From Pseudomonas gozinkensis (GTDB lineage: Bacteria; Pseudomonadota; Gammaproteobacteria; Pseudomonadales; Pseudomonadaceae): DNA of 64,000 nt. Under the pieces are notes generated by a model. That model did not search any database, was not told where the DNA came from, and saw only the letters and a program-made list of their open reading frames with translations. The position numbers and the translations under genes were made by a program. Positions 48,218-56,486 of the stretch are shown piece after piece. The stretch's first letter is position 1. The number at the start of each line of letters is the position of its first letter. Location: NCBI RefSeq assembly GCF_014863585.1, contig NZ_CP062253.1, positions 3,622,501 through 3,686,500 of the forward strand, in the 5' to 3' direction.

Positions 48218-49290
48218 GATGGCGCTCTCTGGTGTTGCTGCTGATTGTCGGACTTCTGGCCTTTTTGCTGTTGATGCCGACCAAGGTCGAGCCCGTGGCC
48301 TGGACGCCGCAACAGGCGCCCTCGCTGACCGAAGGCCCGTACGCTGACAACCAGCGACTCAAGGGCGCGGCGCAAGTCGGCCCGAGTGACATCGAAGGCC
48401 CGGAAGCGCTGCTGCTGGAAAACGATTTTCTGATTACCGGGCTGCATGACGGACGCCTGCTGCGCACCAGCCTCGACGGCCAGCAACGCCAAATCCTGGC
48501 GGATACCGGCGGCCGGCCGCTGGGATTGGCGCGGCATTCCAACGGTTTGCTGGTGATCGCCGACGGGGTCAAGGGTTTGCTGTCTCTCGACGCGCAGGGC
48601 CGGCTGGTGGCGTTGACCACCGAAGCCAATGGCCTGCCGTTCGGCTTCACCGATGACGTGGCCATCGACAAGTCCGGGCATTACGCCTATTTCAGCGATG
48701 CTTCGAGTCGCTGGGGTTACGGTCGCGATGGCGAAGCGATCATTGAACATGGCGGTGACGGACGCCTGCTGCGCTATGACTTCCAGACCGGCAAGACCGT
48801 CGTGCTGCTCGACAAACTGGAGTTCGCCAACGGCGTGACCCTCGGCCCGGAAGACGCCTACGTACTGGTCAACGAAACCGGCGCCTATCGAATCAGCCGT
48901 TATTGGCTGACCGGGCCGAAGGCCGGCACCCACGACCTGTTCATCGACAACCTGCCGGGGCTGCCGGACAACCTTGCGTTCAATGGTCGGGATCGCTTCT
49001 GGGTGGCGCTGTACACGCCGCGCAACCCGCTGCTCGACCGCACCGCTGAACACCCGTTCGTACGCAAGATGATCGTGCGGGCGATGACCGTGCTGCCCAA
49101 ACCGGTGGAGAAACGCGGGTTCGTGCTGGGGCTGGATCTGGACGGCAAGGTGATCGCCAATCTGCAGGATGCCAGCAGCGGCAATTACTCGCCGATCACC
49201 ACGGTGCGCGAGTATGGCAACTGGTTGTATTTCGGCTCGCTGAAGGCCACGCACATGGCGCGCTTGCCGTTGGAGGCGGCCTTGAAGTGA
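48214..49290 (+). CDS. SMP-30/strictosidine-synthase-like beta-propeller protein
   Basis: This 358-aa protein has an N-terminal signal-anchor (LVLLLIVGLLAFLLLMP) followed by a six-bladed propeller of the SMP-30/strictosidine synthase-like family. Recognisable pieces are GRPLGLARHSNGLLVIADGVKGL, LPFGFTDDVAIDKSGHYAYFSDAS, EFANGVTLGPE and GLPDNLAFNGRDRFWVAL. It probably acts in the periplasm as a hydrolase or lactonase. The GTG start at 48214 overlaps the stop of the hydroxylase fusion, so the two are cotranscribed and may act on the same substrate. Confidence 0.87.
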   Translation: MRWRSLVLLLIVGLLAFLLLMPTKVEPVAWTPQQAPSLTEGPYADNQRLKGAAQVGPSDIEGPEALLLENDFLITGLHDGRLLRTSLDGQQRQILADTGGRPLGLARHSNGLLVIADGVKGLLSLDAQGRLVALTTEANGLPFGFTDDVAIDKSGHYAYFSDASSRWGYGRDGEAIIEHGGDGRLLRYDFQTGKTVVLLDKLEFANGVTLGPEDAYVLVNETGAYRISRYWLTGPKAGTHDLFIDNLPGLPDNLAFNGRDRFWVALYTPRNPLLDRTAEHPFVRKMIVRAMTVLPKPVEKRGFVLGLDLDGKVIANLQDASSGNYSPITTVREYGNWLYFGSLKATHMARLPLEAALK

Positions 49291-49318
49291 GGCTTTGAGA
49301 TTTGTGATGAATTGGCTG

Positions 49319-49447
49319 ACGCCATCGCTGCGATGCGGCGGGCCGACAAGCCAGCTCCCACAGGGTTTTTCGTCGTTTGCAGGTTTCGCGACCAACACGG
49401 TCACTGTGGGAGCTGCGGTGCGACGACTCGACTTGCCAGCGATGGCG
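49319..49447. repeat. REP-like inverted pair of a different subtype
   Basis: ATCGCTGCGATGCGGCGGGC...CAAGCCAGCTCCCACAG is mirrored by CTGTGGGAGCTGCGGTGCGA...CTTGCCAGCGAT about 30 bp later. It keeps the GTGGGAGC tip but has a different stem from the copies at 1365, 18212 and 35341. It fills the gap between the propeller gene and the small acidic protein gene. Confidence 0.8.
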
Positions 49448-49452
49448 GACTA

Positions 49453-49623
49453 TCAGTTACTGGATCGATCGAACTTGTCGGGATCTTCGTCCTCCGGCAC
49501 TTCCTCGCTCTTGCGCTCCTCTTCAGGATTACGAACGGTGTGCGCCGGGCTGTTGGGCTCGGGATGCGTCGGAACCGGGTCAAATGCGCCCTGCTCTTCA
49601 CTGGGGAATTTTGGCTTGTTCAT
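49453..49623 (-). CDS. Small acidic hydrophilic protein, 56 aa
   Basis: The ATG at 49623 opens a 56-codon frame: MNKPKFPSEEQGAFDPV, then Pro-rich HPEPNSPAHTVRNPEEE, then Glu/Asp-rich KSEEVPEDEDPDKFDRSS. GAGG lies about 7 nt upstream. Composition (Pro, Glu, Asp, Lys, no hydrophobic core) suggests an intrinsically disordered cytoplasmic protein. The function is unknown. It is probably the gene here, rather than the overlapping arginine-rich frame, because it has a ribosome-binding site and protein-like composition. Confidence 0.7.
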   Translation of the reverse strand: MNKPKFPSEEQGAFDPVPTHPEPNSPAHTVRNPEEERKSEEVPEDEDPDKFDRSSN

Positions 49624-49732
49624 AAGGCACCTCGCAGAGAGTCGCTATTTGAAGACTCTGAACATTCGAGGTGCCGGTCGGGGCTGTCGTTCCAGTCATT
49701 TCACCACCGGAGGCCGGTGGCGCGACTGACGG

Positions 49733-49975
49733 TCAGGATCGGGCCTGCAATTGCTCGACGATCTTGTCTTTGACCTGCAAGCGTTTCTCTTTGAGTTTCT
49801 TCAGTGTGTCGTCGCTGGGTGCATCCGAAGTCGCCGTCTCGGCCTTGACGACTTCGGCGTCCGCCTGGGAATACTTGTTGATCAGTGCATCCAGATGTGG
49901 ATCCGCGGTGCGTCGTTGCTGGATCTCTTCCTTCGTAAGTTTCAAGTCCTGTAACAAATCATGGGTCACCGGCAT
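49733..49975 (-). CDS. DUF465 / YdcH-family small protein
   Basis: This 80-aa helical protein has the YdcH/DUF465 pattern: a DLKLTKEEIQQRRTADPHLDALINKY stretch, then a second helix KKLKEKRLQVKDKIVEQLQ, typical of these short coiled-coil cytoplasmic proteins. GGAGGTGTTCC precedes the ATG. It lies 109 bp upstream, on the same strand, of the small acidic protein gene. Function not established. Confidence 0.85.
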   Translation of the reverse strand: MPVTHDLLQDLKLTKEEIQQRRTADPHLDALINKYSQADAEVVKAETATSDAPSDDTLKKLKEKRLQVKDKIVEQLQARS

Positions 49976-50180
49976 GGAACACCTCCGTCAGTTGATCGGC
50001 AGCCAACACGACCGATTGCGCTGGCCAGTTATCAGAATGGCCTCGGTTGACCGGTTCTGTCGACCACCTGTCAGACCAGCGGTGCCCGTTCGTCGCCCTG
50101 TCGCAAACCCGATAAAACCTTCGCCCGCGCTCGTCCCTCCATTGAATAACGCTCACAAAAACCTGCGTGGAGAAGCAACA

Positions 50181-50702
50181 ATGGACGGATTCAAACTGCG
50201 TCATCTTTTCCTGGCCGTTGCATTGAGCACCGGCATGGGCTCGGCCTTCGCCGCCACTGACAATGACTTCGTCGACAACGCCGCTGCCGGCGGCATCGCC
50301 GAGATCGAAACCAGTCGCCTTGCCCTGGAAAAAAGCCAGTCGGCCGACATCAAGGCCTTCGCCAACATGATGATCACCGACCACGGCAAGGCCAACGATG
50401 AACTGGCCACGATCGCCAAGGCCAACGACATCGAAGTACCGGACACCACCACGCTGGTCAAACAGGCCAAAGAGAAAATCCTCGACATGCGCGATGAGTC
50501 CTTCGACGCCGCCTACGCCAACAATCAGGTCAAGGCCCACGAAGAAGCCATCCAGCTGTTCGAGAAACAGGCCAACACCGTGACCGACGATCAGGTCAAG
50601 GGCGCCACCGAGCTCAAGGGTTTCGCCCAGAAAATGCTCCCGGGGCTGCAAAAACACCTGGCCGCCGCCAAGGAATTGCAGGCCAAGCACCCGAGCAAAT
50701 AA
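50181..50702 (+). CDS. DUF4142 periplasmic protein
   Basis: This 173-aa secreted protein has a signal peptide (LFLAVALSTGMGSAFAA, cleaved near residue 24). It is followed by a ferritin-like four-helix DUF4142 domain: DFVDNAAAGGIAEIETSRLAL, SADIKAFANMMITDHGKANDEL, and a C-terminal AQKMLPGLQKHLAAAKEL. It starts at the ATG at 50181 after GGAGAAGC. Members are often stress-related in Pseudomonas; the function is not proven. A strong terminator follows. Confidence 0.9.
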   Translation: MDGFKLRHLFLAVALSTGMGSAFAATDNDFVDNAAAGGIAEIETSRLALEKSQSADIKAFANMMITDHGKANDELATIAKANDIEVPDTTTLVKQAKEKILDMRDESFDAAYANNQVKAHEEAIQLFEKQANTVTDDQVKGATELKGFAQKMLPGLQKHLAAAKELQAKHPSK

Positions 50703-50716
50703 ACGCAACACATCTC

Positions 50717-50751
50717 AAGAGGCCGCCTCCATTGGACGCGGCCTCTTTTTT
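50717..50751 (+). terminator. Terminator after the DUF4142 gene
   Basis: AAGAGGCCGC and GCGGCCTCTT form a 10-bp stem with an 11-nt loop, followed by a T-run. A standard intrinsic terminator 15 bp past the stop, separating it from the RsbR operon. Confidence 0.92.
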
Positions 50752-50939
50752 GGCACGCCGTTTTTCGCAAAAGATCAGCGTCGCCAGCCATGGCGACTAG
50801 AGTTAACGGTGCGTTTCTTGCGGCAGATCAAAAATATCCTCGCAATATCGAACAACTATTTCGAACGCCAAGGGTCATTCACTTCGCGCCGGTCATTTTC
50901 CAAAGAACCGGCCCCAATTCGCAATGGAGCACGACGCAC

Positions 50940-51791
50940 ATGGCAGCACTGCAGAACAGCACACTCGATGCGATCAAAAACAAACAGGCACAACTGCTGG
51001 GCGAATGGATCAACGGACTGCAGGCCAGCGGCGCTACCCGCAACCTCAAAGAACACGACATACAGCAACAGACCACCGAGTTCCTGCAACTGGTGGTCAG
51101 CGGACTGGAAAACGACAACGGCACCAACATCGCCGCGCCGGGCTGGGAAAGCATCCGCCAGTTCCTCGAAAAACTCTCCCACAGCCGGGCCCTGCTCGGG
51201 CAGGACTCACAGCAGACCGCCAGCTTCATTTTCTCGCTCAAGGGCCCGTTGTTCACCCTGCTGCAAAACCATTACCAGGATCAACCGGCCCTGCTCGCCG
51301 AACAGCTCTGGGAAATTTCCGAACTGCTCGACGCCTTCGGCCTGCACACCATCCGCACGTTCCAGAAATCCCGTGAAGCCGTGATCAAGCGCCAGCAGGA
51401 AGAACTGCTGGAACTGTCGACCCCGGTGGTCAAGCTGTGGGATGGCGTCCTCGCCCTGCCGATGATCGGCACCCTCGACTCACAGCGTACTCAGGTGGTG
51501 ATGGAATCGCTGCTGCAACGCATCGTCGACACAGGTTCGGAAATCGCCATCATCGACATCACCGGCGTGCCGACCGTCGACACCCTCGTGGCCCAGCACC
51601 TGCTGAAAACCGTGACCGCGATCCGCCTGATGGGCGCCGATTGCATCATCAGCGGTGTGCGACCGCAGATCGCCCAGACCATCGTCCACCTGGGCCTCGA
51701 CCTGCAAGGCGTGGTAACCAAGGCCAATCTGGCCGATGCCTTGAAACTGGCGCTGACTCGCCTGGGCATCACCCTCGCGAAGACGGTTTAA
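50940..51791 (+). CDS. rsbR: RsbR-type stressosome protein (RsbRD N-terminal + STAS)
   Basis: This 283-aa stressosome scaffold/sensor has an N-terminal RsbRD-type sensor region (TLDAIKNKQAQLLGEW ... HDIQQQTTEFLQLV) and a C-terminal STAS domain, with DITGVPTVDTLVAQHLLKT and GVRPQIAQTIVHLGLDL carrying the two phosphorylatable Thr regions of Bacillus RsbR. The ATG at 50940 was chosen for the sensor start and the GGAGC about 10 nt upstream; the frame is open 50 codons further up. First gene of a six-gene operon. Confidence 0.9.
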   Translation: MAALQNSTLDAIKNKQAQLLGEWINGLQASGATRNLKEHDIQQQTTEFLQLVVSGLENDNGTNIAAPGWESIRQFLEKLSHSRALLGQDSQQTASFIFSLKGPLFTLLQNHYQDQPALLAEQLWEISELLDAFGLHTIRTFQKSREAVIKRQQEELLELSTPVVKLWDGVLALPMIGTLDSQRTQVVMESLLQRIVDTGSEIAIIDITGVPTVDTLVAQHLLKTVTAIRLMGADCIISGVRPQIAQTIVHLGLDLQGVVTKANLADALKLALTRLGITLAKTV

Positions 51792-51794
51792 ACG

Positions 51795-52157
51795 ATGGAA
51801 CGCATCCCGATTCTTCAGATGGGCGACTTCCTGCTGGTGACCATCCAGGTCGACATGCATGACCAGCTCGCCCTCACCCTGCAGGACGACCTGTCCGAGC
51901 GCATCAGCAAAACCTCTGCCCGTGGGGTGTTGATCGACATCTCGGCGCTGGACATGGTCGATTCGTTCATCGGCCGGATGATCGGCACCATTTCCGGTCT
52001 GTCAAAAATCATGGACGCCGAAACCATGCTCGTCGGCATGCAGCCGGCGGTGGCGATCACGCTGGTCGAGCTCGGCCTGAACCTGCCGGGCGTCAGCACC
52101 GCGCTGAACGTCGAGCGCGGCATGAAACTGTTGCAGGAACGAGTACGCCAGCAATGA
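51795..52157 (+). CDS. rsbS: RsbS-type STAS antagonist
   Basis: This 120-aa single STAS domain is closely patterned on RsbS: GVLIDISALDMVDSFIGRM with the phosphorylatable Ser at residue 57, then DAETMLVGMQPAVAITLVELGL. Within a stressosome RsbS and RsbR bind RsbT. It starts 3 nt after rsbR and overlaps rsbT by 4 bp. Confidence 0.93.
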   Translation: MERIPILQMGDFLLVTIQVDMHDQLALTLQDDLSERISKTSARGVLIDISALDMVDSFIGRMIGTISGLSKIMDAETMLVGMQPAVAITLVELGLNLPGVSTALNVERGMKLLQERVRQQ

Positions 52158-52558
52158 CCGTGCGCAGCAGCGGTACACAACCGATCAACATCGAGCAGGA
52201 CGTGGTGCTCGCCCGGCAACTGGCGCGCAAACTGGCCACCGAATGCGGCATGCGCCTGATCGACCTGACCAAACTGGTGACCGCCGTCAGCGAGCTGGCG
52301 CGCAACACCATGGTCTATGGCGGTGGCGGCGACATGGACTGGCAGATCCTCGACGACAACCACAAGGTCGGCCTGCGCCTGACCTTTCGCGATGAAGGCC
52401 CCGGCATTCCCGACCTCAAACTGGCGATGACCGATGGCTGGACCTCCGGCAGCGGTCTGGGCCTGGGCCTGACCGGGGCCAAGCGACTGGTGGACGAGTT
52501 CGAACTGGACACCGAGCCCGGCAAAGGCACTCGCATAACGATCACCCGATGGACATGA
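52154..52558 (+). CDS. rsbT: RsbT-type switch kinase
   Basis: This 134-aa GHKL/HATPase serine-threonine kinase has N-box VTAVSELARNTMVYGG, DEGPGIPDL, and SGLGLGLTGAKRLVDEF with GKGTRITI at the end. It is expected to phosphorylate RsbR/RsbS and then be freed to act on a downstream partner. It overlaps rsbS and the next gene, so all are coupled. Confidence 0.93.
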   Translation: MTVRSSGTQPINIEQDVVLARQLARKLATECGMRLIDLTKLVTAVSELARNTMVYGGGGDMDWQILDDNHKVGLRLTFRDEGPGIPDLKLAMTDGWTSGSGLGLGLTGAKRLVDEFELDTEPGKGTRITITRWT

Positions 52559-53565
52559 ATATCAGCGGGAGCCTGACCCAGGTGTTGGTGATCGAGGACA
52601 GCAGCCAGATCGGCCATGCCCGGCGCACGGCGCAGCGGCTGGCCGAACAGCACGGTTTCGATGAACGCGATGCCGGACGTGTCGCACTGGTGGCCACGGA
52701 ACTGGCGAGCAACGTGCTCAAACATGCGACGCACGGCGAAATGCATCTACGGGTGCTGAAGCGGGCCGAGGGTTTCGGTATTGAAATACTGGCGGTCGAC
52801 CGGGCCGGCGGCTTCGATCTCGACGCGTGCATGGCCGACGGCTTTTCCACGGGTGGCACGCAGGGGATCGGCCTCGGTGCGGTGTCGCGTCAGACTGAAG
52901 TCTTTGATGTGTACGCCGACGCTCGGGGCGCGGTGTTGCTGGCGCGGCTGTATCCACGCAGCGACCGGCAGCCGGATCAGCGTTTCGGCATCAGCCAGCA
53001 CTCATTGCACAACGACCCCGCGTGCGGTGATGTCTGGCATCTGGCGTTCAACGGGCCGGACATCAGCGCCCTGATCGTTGACGGTCTGGGCCATGGCGAA
53101 GACGCCGAGCGCGCCGGACGGGCCGGTGAGAAAGCCTTCGCCCTGGCCCCATTCGCCGCCCCGGTGTTGCTGATGGAAGACCTGCACCGGGAAATGATCG
53201 GCACCCGGGGCGGCGCGGTGGCGTTTGCGCAGTTCCATGGCGAGCGCGACAGCCTGACCTATTCCGGTGTCGGCAACATCGGCGCCAGTCTTGTCACGGC
53301 CGACAAATCCCGCGGACTGGCCTCGCACCCCGGAATCGTCGGCGGCCAATACCGAAAAGCCCAGCCCTTTGACTATGCTCACGTGAACGGACATCTATTG
53401 ATCATGTATAGCGACGGCTTGCAGTCCCGCTGGAACCTTCAGGATTACCCCGGTCTGGTGCATCGCCATCCCGCCGTGATTGCCACCGTTCTGCACCGCG
53501 ATTTCTGTCGCGCGCGCGACGATGTAACCGTGCTGGTCGTTGCCCTGGAGTCTGCCCATGACTGA
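52549..53565 (+). CDS. RsbW-like HATPase + SpoIIE/PP2C phosphatase fusion (RsbX-type)
   Basis: This 338-aa protein has two domains: an N-terminal HATPase (VALVATELASNVLKHATHGE) and a C-terminal SpoIIE-type PP2C phosphatase (ALIVDGLGHGEDAERAG, MYSDGLQSRW, DDVTVLVVAL). Its place after rsbT matches RsbX, which resets RsbR/RsbS by dephosphorylation, with an added kinase-like ATPase module. The conserved acidic residues for metal binding appear present. It overlaps rsbT by 10 bp and the histidine kinase gene by 8 bp. Confidence 0.9.
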   Translation: MDMNISGSLTQVLVIEDSSQIGHARRTAQRLAEQHGFDERDAGRVALVATELASNVLKHATHGEMHLRVLKRAEGFGIEILAVDRAGGFDLDACMADGFSTGGTQGIGLGAVSRQTEVFDVYADARGAVLLARLYPRSDRQPDQRFGISQHSLHNDPACGDVWHLAFNGPDISALIVDGLGHGEDAERAGRAGEKAFALAPFAAPVLLMEDLHREMIGTRGGAVAFAQFHGERDSLTYSGVGNIGASLVTADKSRGLASHPGIVGGQYRKAQPFDYAHVNGHLLIMYSDGLQSRWNLQDYPGLVHRHPAVIATVLHRDFCRARDDVTVLVVALESAHD

Positions 53566-54433
53566 GTCCCCGACCTTGAACAACGCCGAGCAGGCCGCAC
53601 TGATCGCCCAGTTGCAGAGCGAAACCGCGGCGCTGCGCGAAGAGCTCGACGAAACCAATCAGGGCGTGCTCGCCCTGTACGCCGAACTCGACACCCAGGC
53701 CGAACAGCTGCGCCAGGCGTCCGATCTGAAAAGCCGCTTCCTGTCGTACATGAGCCACGAGTTCCGCACCCCGTTGGGTTCGATCCTGAGCATCAACAGC
53801 CTGCTGGCCGACGAACTCGACGGCCCGCTCAGTCCCGAGCAACACAAGCAGGTCGCGTTCGTCAGCAGCGCCGCCCGTGAGCTCAGCGACATGGTCGACG
53901 ACCTGCTCGATCTGGCGAAGATCGAGGCCGGACGCATCAGCATTTCCCCGGCGTGGTTCGACATGTTCGATCTGTTCGCCGCACTGCGGGGGATGTTCCG
54001 GCCAATTGTCGACGCCACGGCTGTGGACCTGATTTTCGAAGAGCCGGTGGGCCTGCCGCGTCTCTTCACCGACGACAAGAAGCTGGCGCAGATCCTGCGC
54101 AACTTCATTTCCAACTCGCTGAAATTCACCACCCGTGGCGAAGTCCGGGTCTCGGCGCGCCTTGAAGGTCAGGACAAAGTGCGTTTCGCCGTCAGCGACA
54201 CCGGTATCGGCATCGCCCCTGAATTGCACGGCACCCTGTTCGAGGACTTTTCACAGGTCGACTCGCCGCTGCAAAAACGCCTGCGCGGCACCGGGCTCGG
54301 CCTGTCGCTGTGCAAGCGTTTCGCCGAACTGCTCGGCGGTGAGGTCGGTGTCGAGAGTACACCGGGCGTGGGCTCGAGCTTTTTCGTGATTATTCCGTTG
54401 GCGATTGCCCAGGAGAACGTCGATGAAACATGA
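53558..54433 (+). CDS. Histidine kinase of the stressosome operon
   Basis: This is a 291-aa soluble histidine kinase with no membrane segment. A coiled coil (residues ~8-58) leads into HisKA with SYMSHEFRTPLG (phospho-His H67), then an HATPase with a FISNSLKF-type N-box, DTGIGIAPEL and a GTGLGLSLCKRF G-box. With no input domain, it is probably driven by direct protein contact, for example from RsbT or the phosphatase. The ATG at 53558 overlaps the previous stop, and its end overlaps the hybrid kinase start. Confidence 0.9.
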   Translation: MTESPTLNNAEQAALIAQLQSETAALREELDETNQGVLALYAELDTQAEQLRQASDLKSRFLSYMSHEFRTPLGSILSINSLLADELDGPLSPEQHKQVAFVSSAARELSDMVDDLLDLAKIEAGRISISPAWFDMFDLFAALRGMFRPIVDATAVDLIFEEPVGLPRLFTDDKKLAQILRNFISNSLKFTTRGEVRVSARLEGQDKVRFAVSDTGIGIAPELHGTLFEDFSQVDSPLQKRLRGTGLGLSLCKRFAELLGGEVGVESTPGVGSSFFVIIPLAIAQENVDET

Positions 54434-56366
54434 CATCCGTCTGTTGATCGTCGATGACAACGTCGCCACTCGCTATGCCTTGCGCCGGCGGCTGGAGCGC
54501 CATGGTTACGAAGTGCTGGAGGCCGGCACGGGCGGCGAAGGTCTGGCACTGATCGCCAGCGAAGCGCTCGATGCGCTGATACTCGACGTCAATCTGCCGG
54601 ACATGAGCGGTTTCGACATCGTGCGCAAACTGCGTGCCGAGCCGGGTACCGCCTTGCTGCCGGTGATCCACGTGTCGGCGGCGTCGATCCAGACGGGCGA
54701 CATCATCACCGGCCTCGATGCCGGGGCCGATGCCTACCTGATTCACCCGGTCGATCCCGATGTGCTGCTGGCGACGTTGCGCACCCTGCTGCGGGTGCGC
54801 GACACGGAGAACGCGTTGCGCGAAAGCGAGGCGCGTTTCCGCGAGATTTTCGTCAACGTCTCCGCGCCGATTGCGGTGCTCGACGCCGACCTGAAAGTCC
54901 ACGAGTGCAACCACGCCTTCTCCCAACTGATCCAGGACAACCGCGACCCGCAGACCCTCAGCGAATGCTTCGCCGAGGATCAGAGCGCGATCCTCGACGA
55001 ACTGCGCCTGCGACTGGAGGACGGCGAGCGCTGGAAAGGCACGCTGAATATGCGCGTGCAGGGCGAGATCCGCGAGACCGAGTGGCAGATTTCACCCTAT
55101 CGCACCCCGAGGCTGAGCCTGGTGTTCGTCGAAGACGTTACCGAACACCGTCATCGTGAGCGCTCGCACCTGGCGCGGCTGGACGACACCACCACGCAAC
55201 TGGCCAAGGAAGTCGCCGACCGGGTCCGCGCCGAATCGCAACTGCTGCAAGTACAGAAAATGGATGCGCTGGGCAAACTCACCGGCGGCATCGCCCATGA
55301 CTTCAACAACCTGCTGACCGGGATCATCACCAGCCTCGAACTGATCCAGAAACGCGTTGCCGATGCCCGCACGGACAAAGTCAAGTTCTACGCCGAAGCC
55401 GCCCTGAACTCGGCGATGAGCGCGGCCTCACTGACCCATCGCCTGCTGGCCTTTGCCCGACAGCAACCGCTCGACACCCGCCCGGTGGACATCAACGATC
55501 ACGTGCGTTCGCTCGAAGAGTTGCTGATGCGCACCATCGGCGAACGTATCGCCCTCAAGCTTGAGCTGACCACTAAACCGGCGATTGCGCTGGTCGACCC
55601 GATCCAGCTGGAAAGCGCGGTGCTCAACCTGGTGATCAATGCCCGGGACGCGTTGCCTCAGGGCGGCAATATCTGGGTCAGCACCTATGCGGCGTACTCT
55701 CACGGCGATCCAAATCTTACCGATGGATCCTATGTGGCGTTGTCGGTGCGCGATGACGGCACCGGCATCGAGCACAACGTGATCGACAAGGTGTTCGACC
55801 CGTTCTTCACCACCAAACCGCTGGGCCAGGGCACCGGTCTGGGACTGTCGACTATCTACGGTTTCGCTCGTCAGTCCGGTGGCGATGCGCACATCCGCAG
55901 CGTGGCCCGACGCGGCACCGAAGTGACGATCATGCTGCCGGCCACCAACGATCCGACCGCTGTCGATCTGATGCCGCCAGTGGTCGATCCACAGGGATCC
56001 GGCGAGCATGTGCTGATTGTCGAGGACATGCCGTCGGTGCGGCTGTTCGTCACTGAAGTGCTGGAGGACGCGGGCTACCGCTGCACCCAGGCCGGCGATA
56101 TCGAAACGGCGCTGGAGCGCTTGCAGAACGACCCGTCGATCAACCTGCTGTTGACCGACGTCGGCCTGCCAAGCATGAGCGGCCGCGAACTGGCCGACGT
56201 TGCACGGGGCTGGCGCGAAGCCTTGCCGATCCTGTTCATGACCGGTTACGCGGAAACAGCGATCAACCGCCAGGTGTTTCTCGGTGCGGGCATGGACATG
56301 CTGGTCAAGCCATTCCAGATCAGCGAATTGCTGGACAAGGTACGTCGCACCCTCGACGGTGCCTGA
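54423..56366 (+). CDS. Hybrid kinase REC-PAS-HisKA-HATPase-REC
   Basis: This 647-aa cytoplasmic hybrid has an N-terminal receiver (ILDVNLPDMSG, phospho-acceptor D55), a PAS domain (about residues 140-245), HisKA with [14 protein letters not shown], an HATPase (VINARDALPQGG, GTGLGLSTIYGF), and a C-terminal receiver (LLLTDVGLPSMSG). The first receiver can accept phosphate from the preceding kinase. The output, such as a response regulator or diguanylate cyclase, is not in the window. It starts inside the preceding gene at 54423. A REP doublet follows the stop. Confidence 0.92.
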   Translation: MKHDIRLLIVDDNVATRYALRRRLERHGYEVLEAGTGGEGLALIASEALDALILDVNLPDMSGFDIVRKLRAEPGTALLPVIHVSAASIQTGDIITGLDAGADAYLIHPVDPDVLLATLRTLLRVRDTENALRESEARFREIFVNVSAPIAVLDADLKVHECNHAFSQLIQDNRDPQTLSECFAEDQSAILDELRLRLEDGERWKGTLNMRVQGEIRETEWQISPYRTPRLSLVFVEDVTEHRHRERSHLARLDDTTTQLAKEVADRVRAESQLLQVQKMDALGKLTGGIAHDFNNLLTGIITSLELIQKRVADARTDKVKFYAEAALNSAMSAASLTHRLLAFARQQPLDTRPVDINDHVRSLEELLMRTIGERIALKLELTTKPAIALVDPIQLESAVLNLVINARDALPQGGNIWVSTYAAYSHGDPNLTDGSYVALSVRDDGTGIEHNVIDKVFDPFFTTKPLGQGTGLGLSTIYGFARQSGGDAHIRSVARRGTEVTIMLPATNDPTAVDLMPPVVDPQGSGEHVLIVEDMPSVRLFVTEVLEDAGYRCTQAGDIETALERLQNDPSINLLLTDVGLPSMSGRELADVARGWREALPILFMTGYAETAINRQVFLGAGMDMLVKPFQISELLDKVRRTLDGA

Positions 56367-56372
56367 CACACC

Positions 56373-56465
56373 GCCATCGCGGGCAAGCCCGCTCCCACCG
56401 TTTTTTGTGCCGTACACAAATTCGTGAACACATCAGACTCTGTGGGAGCGGGCTTGCCCGCGATG
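56373..56465. repeat. REP doublet, GTGGGAGCGGGCTTGCCCGCGATG subtype
   Basis: CATCGCGGGCAAGCCCGCTC and GAGCGGGCTTGCCCGCGATG flank a central spacer, between the hybrid kinase and the convergent uvrA2-type gene. The stem differs from the GCGAGCTTGCTCGC copies elsewhere in the window. Confidence 0.92.
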
Positions 56466-56486
56466 AGGCCGGCCCAAACGACGCAC

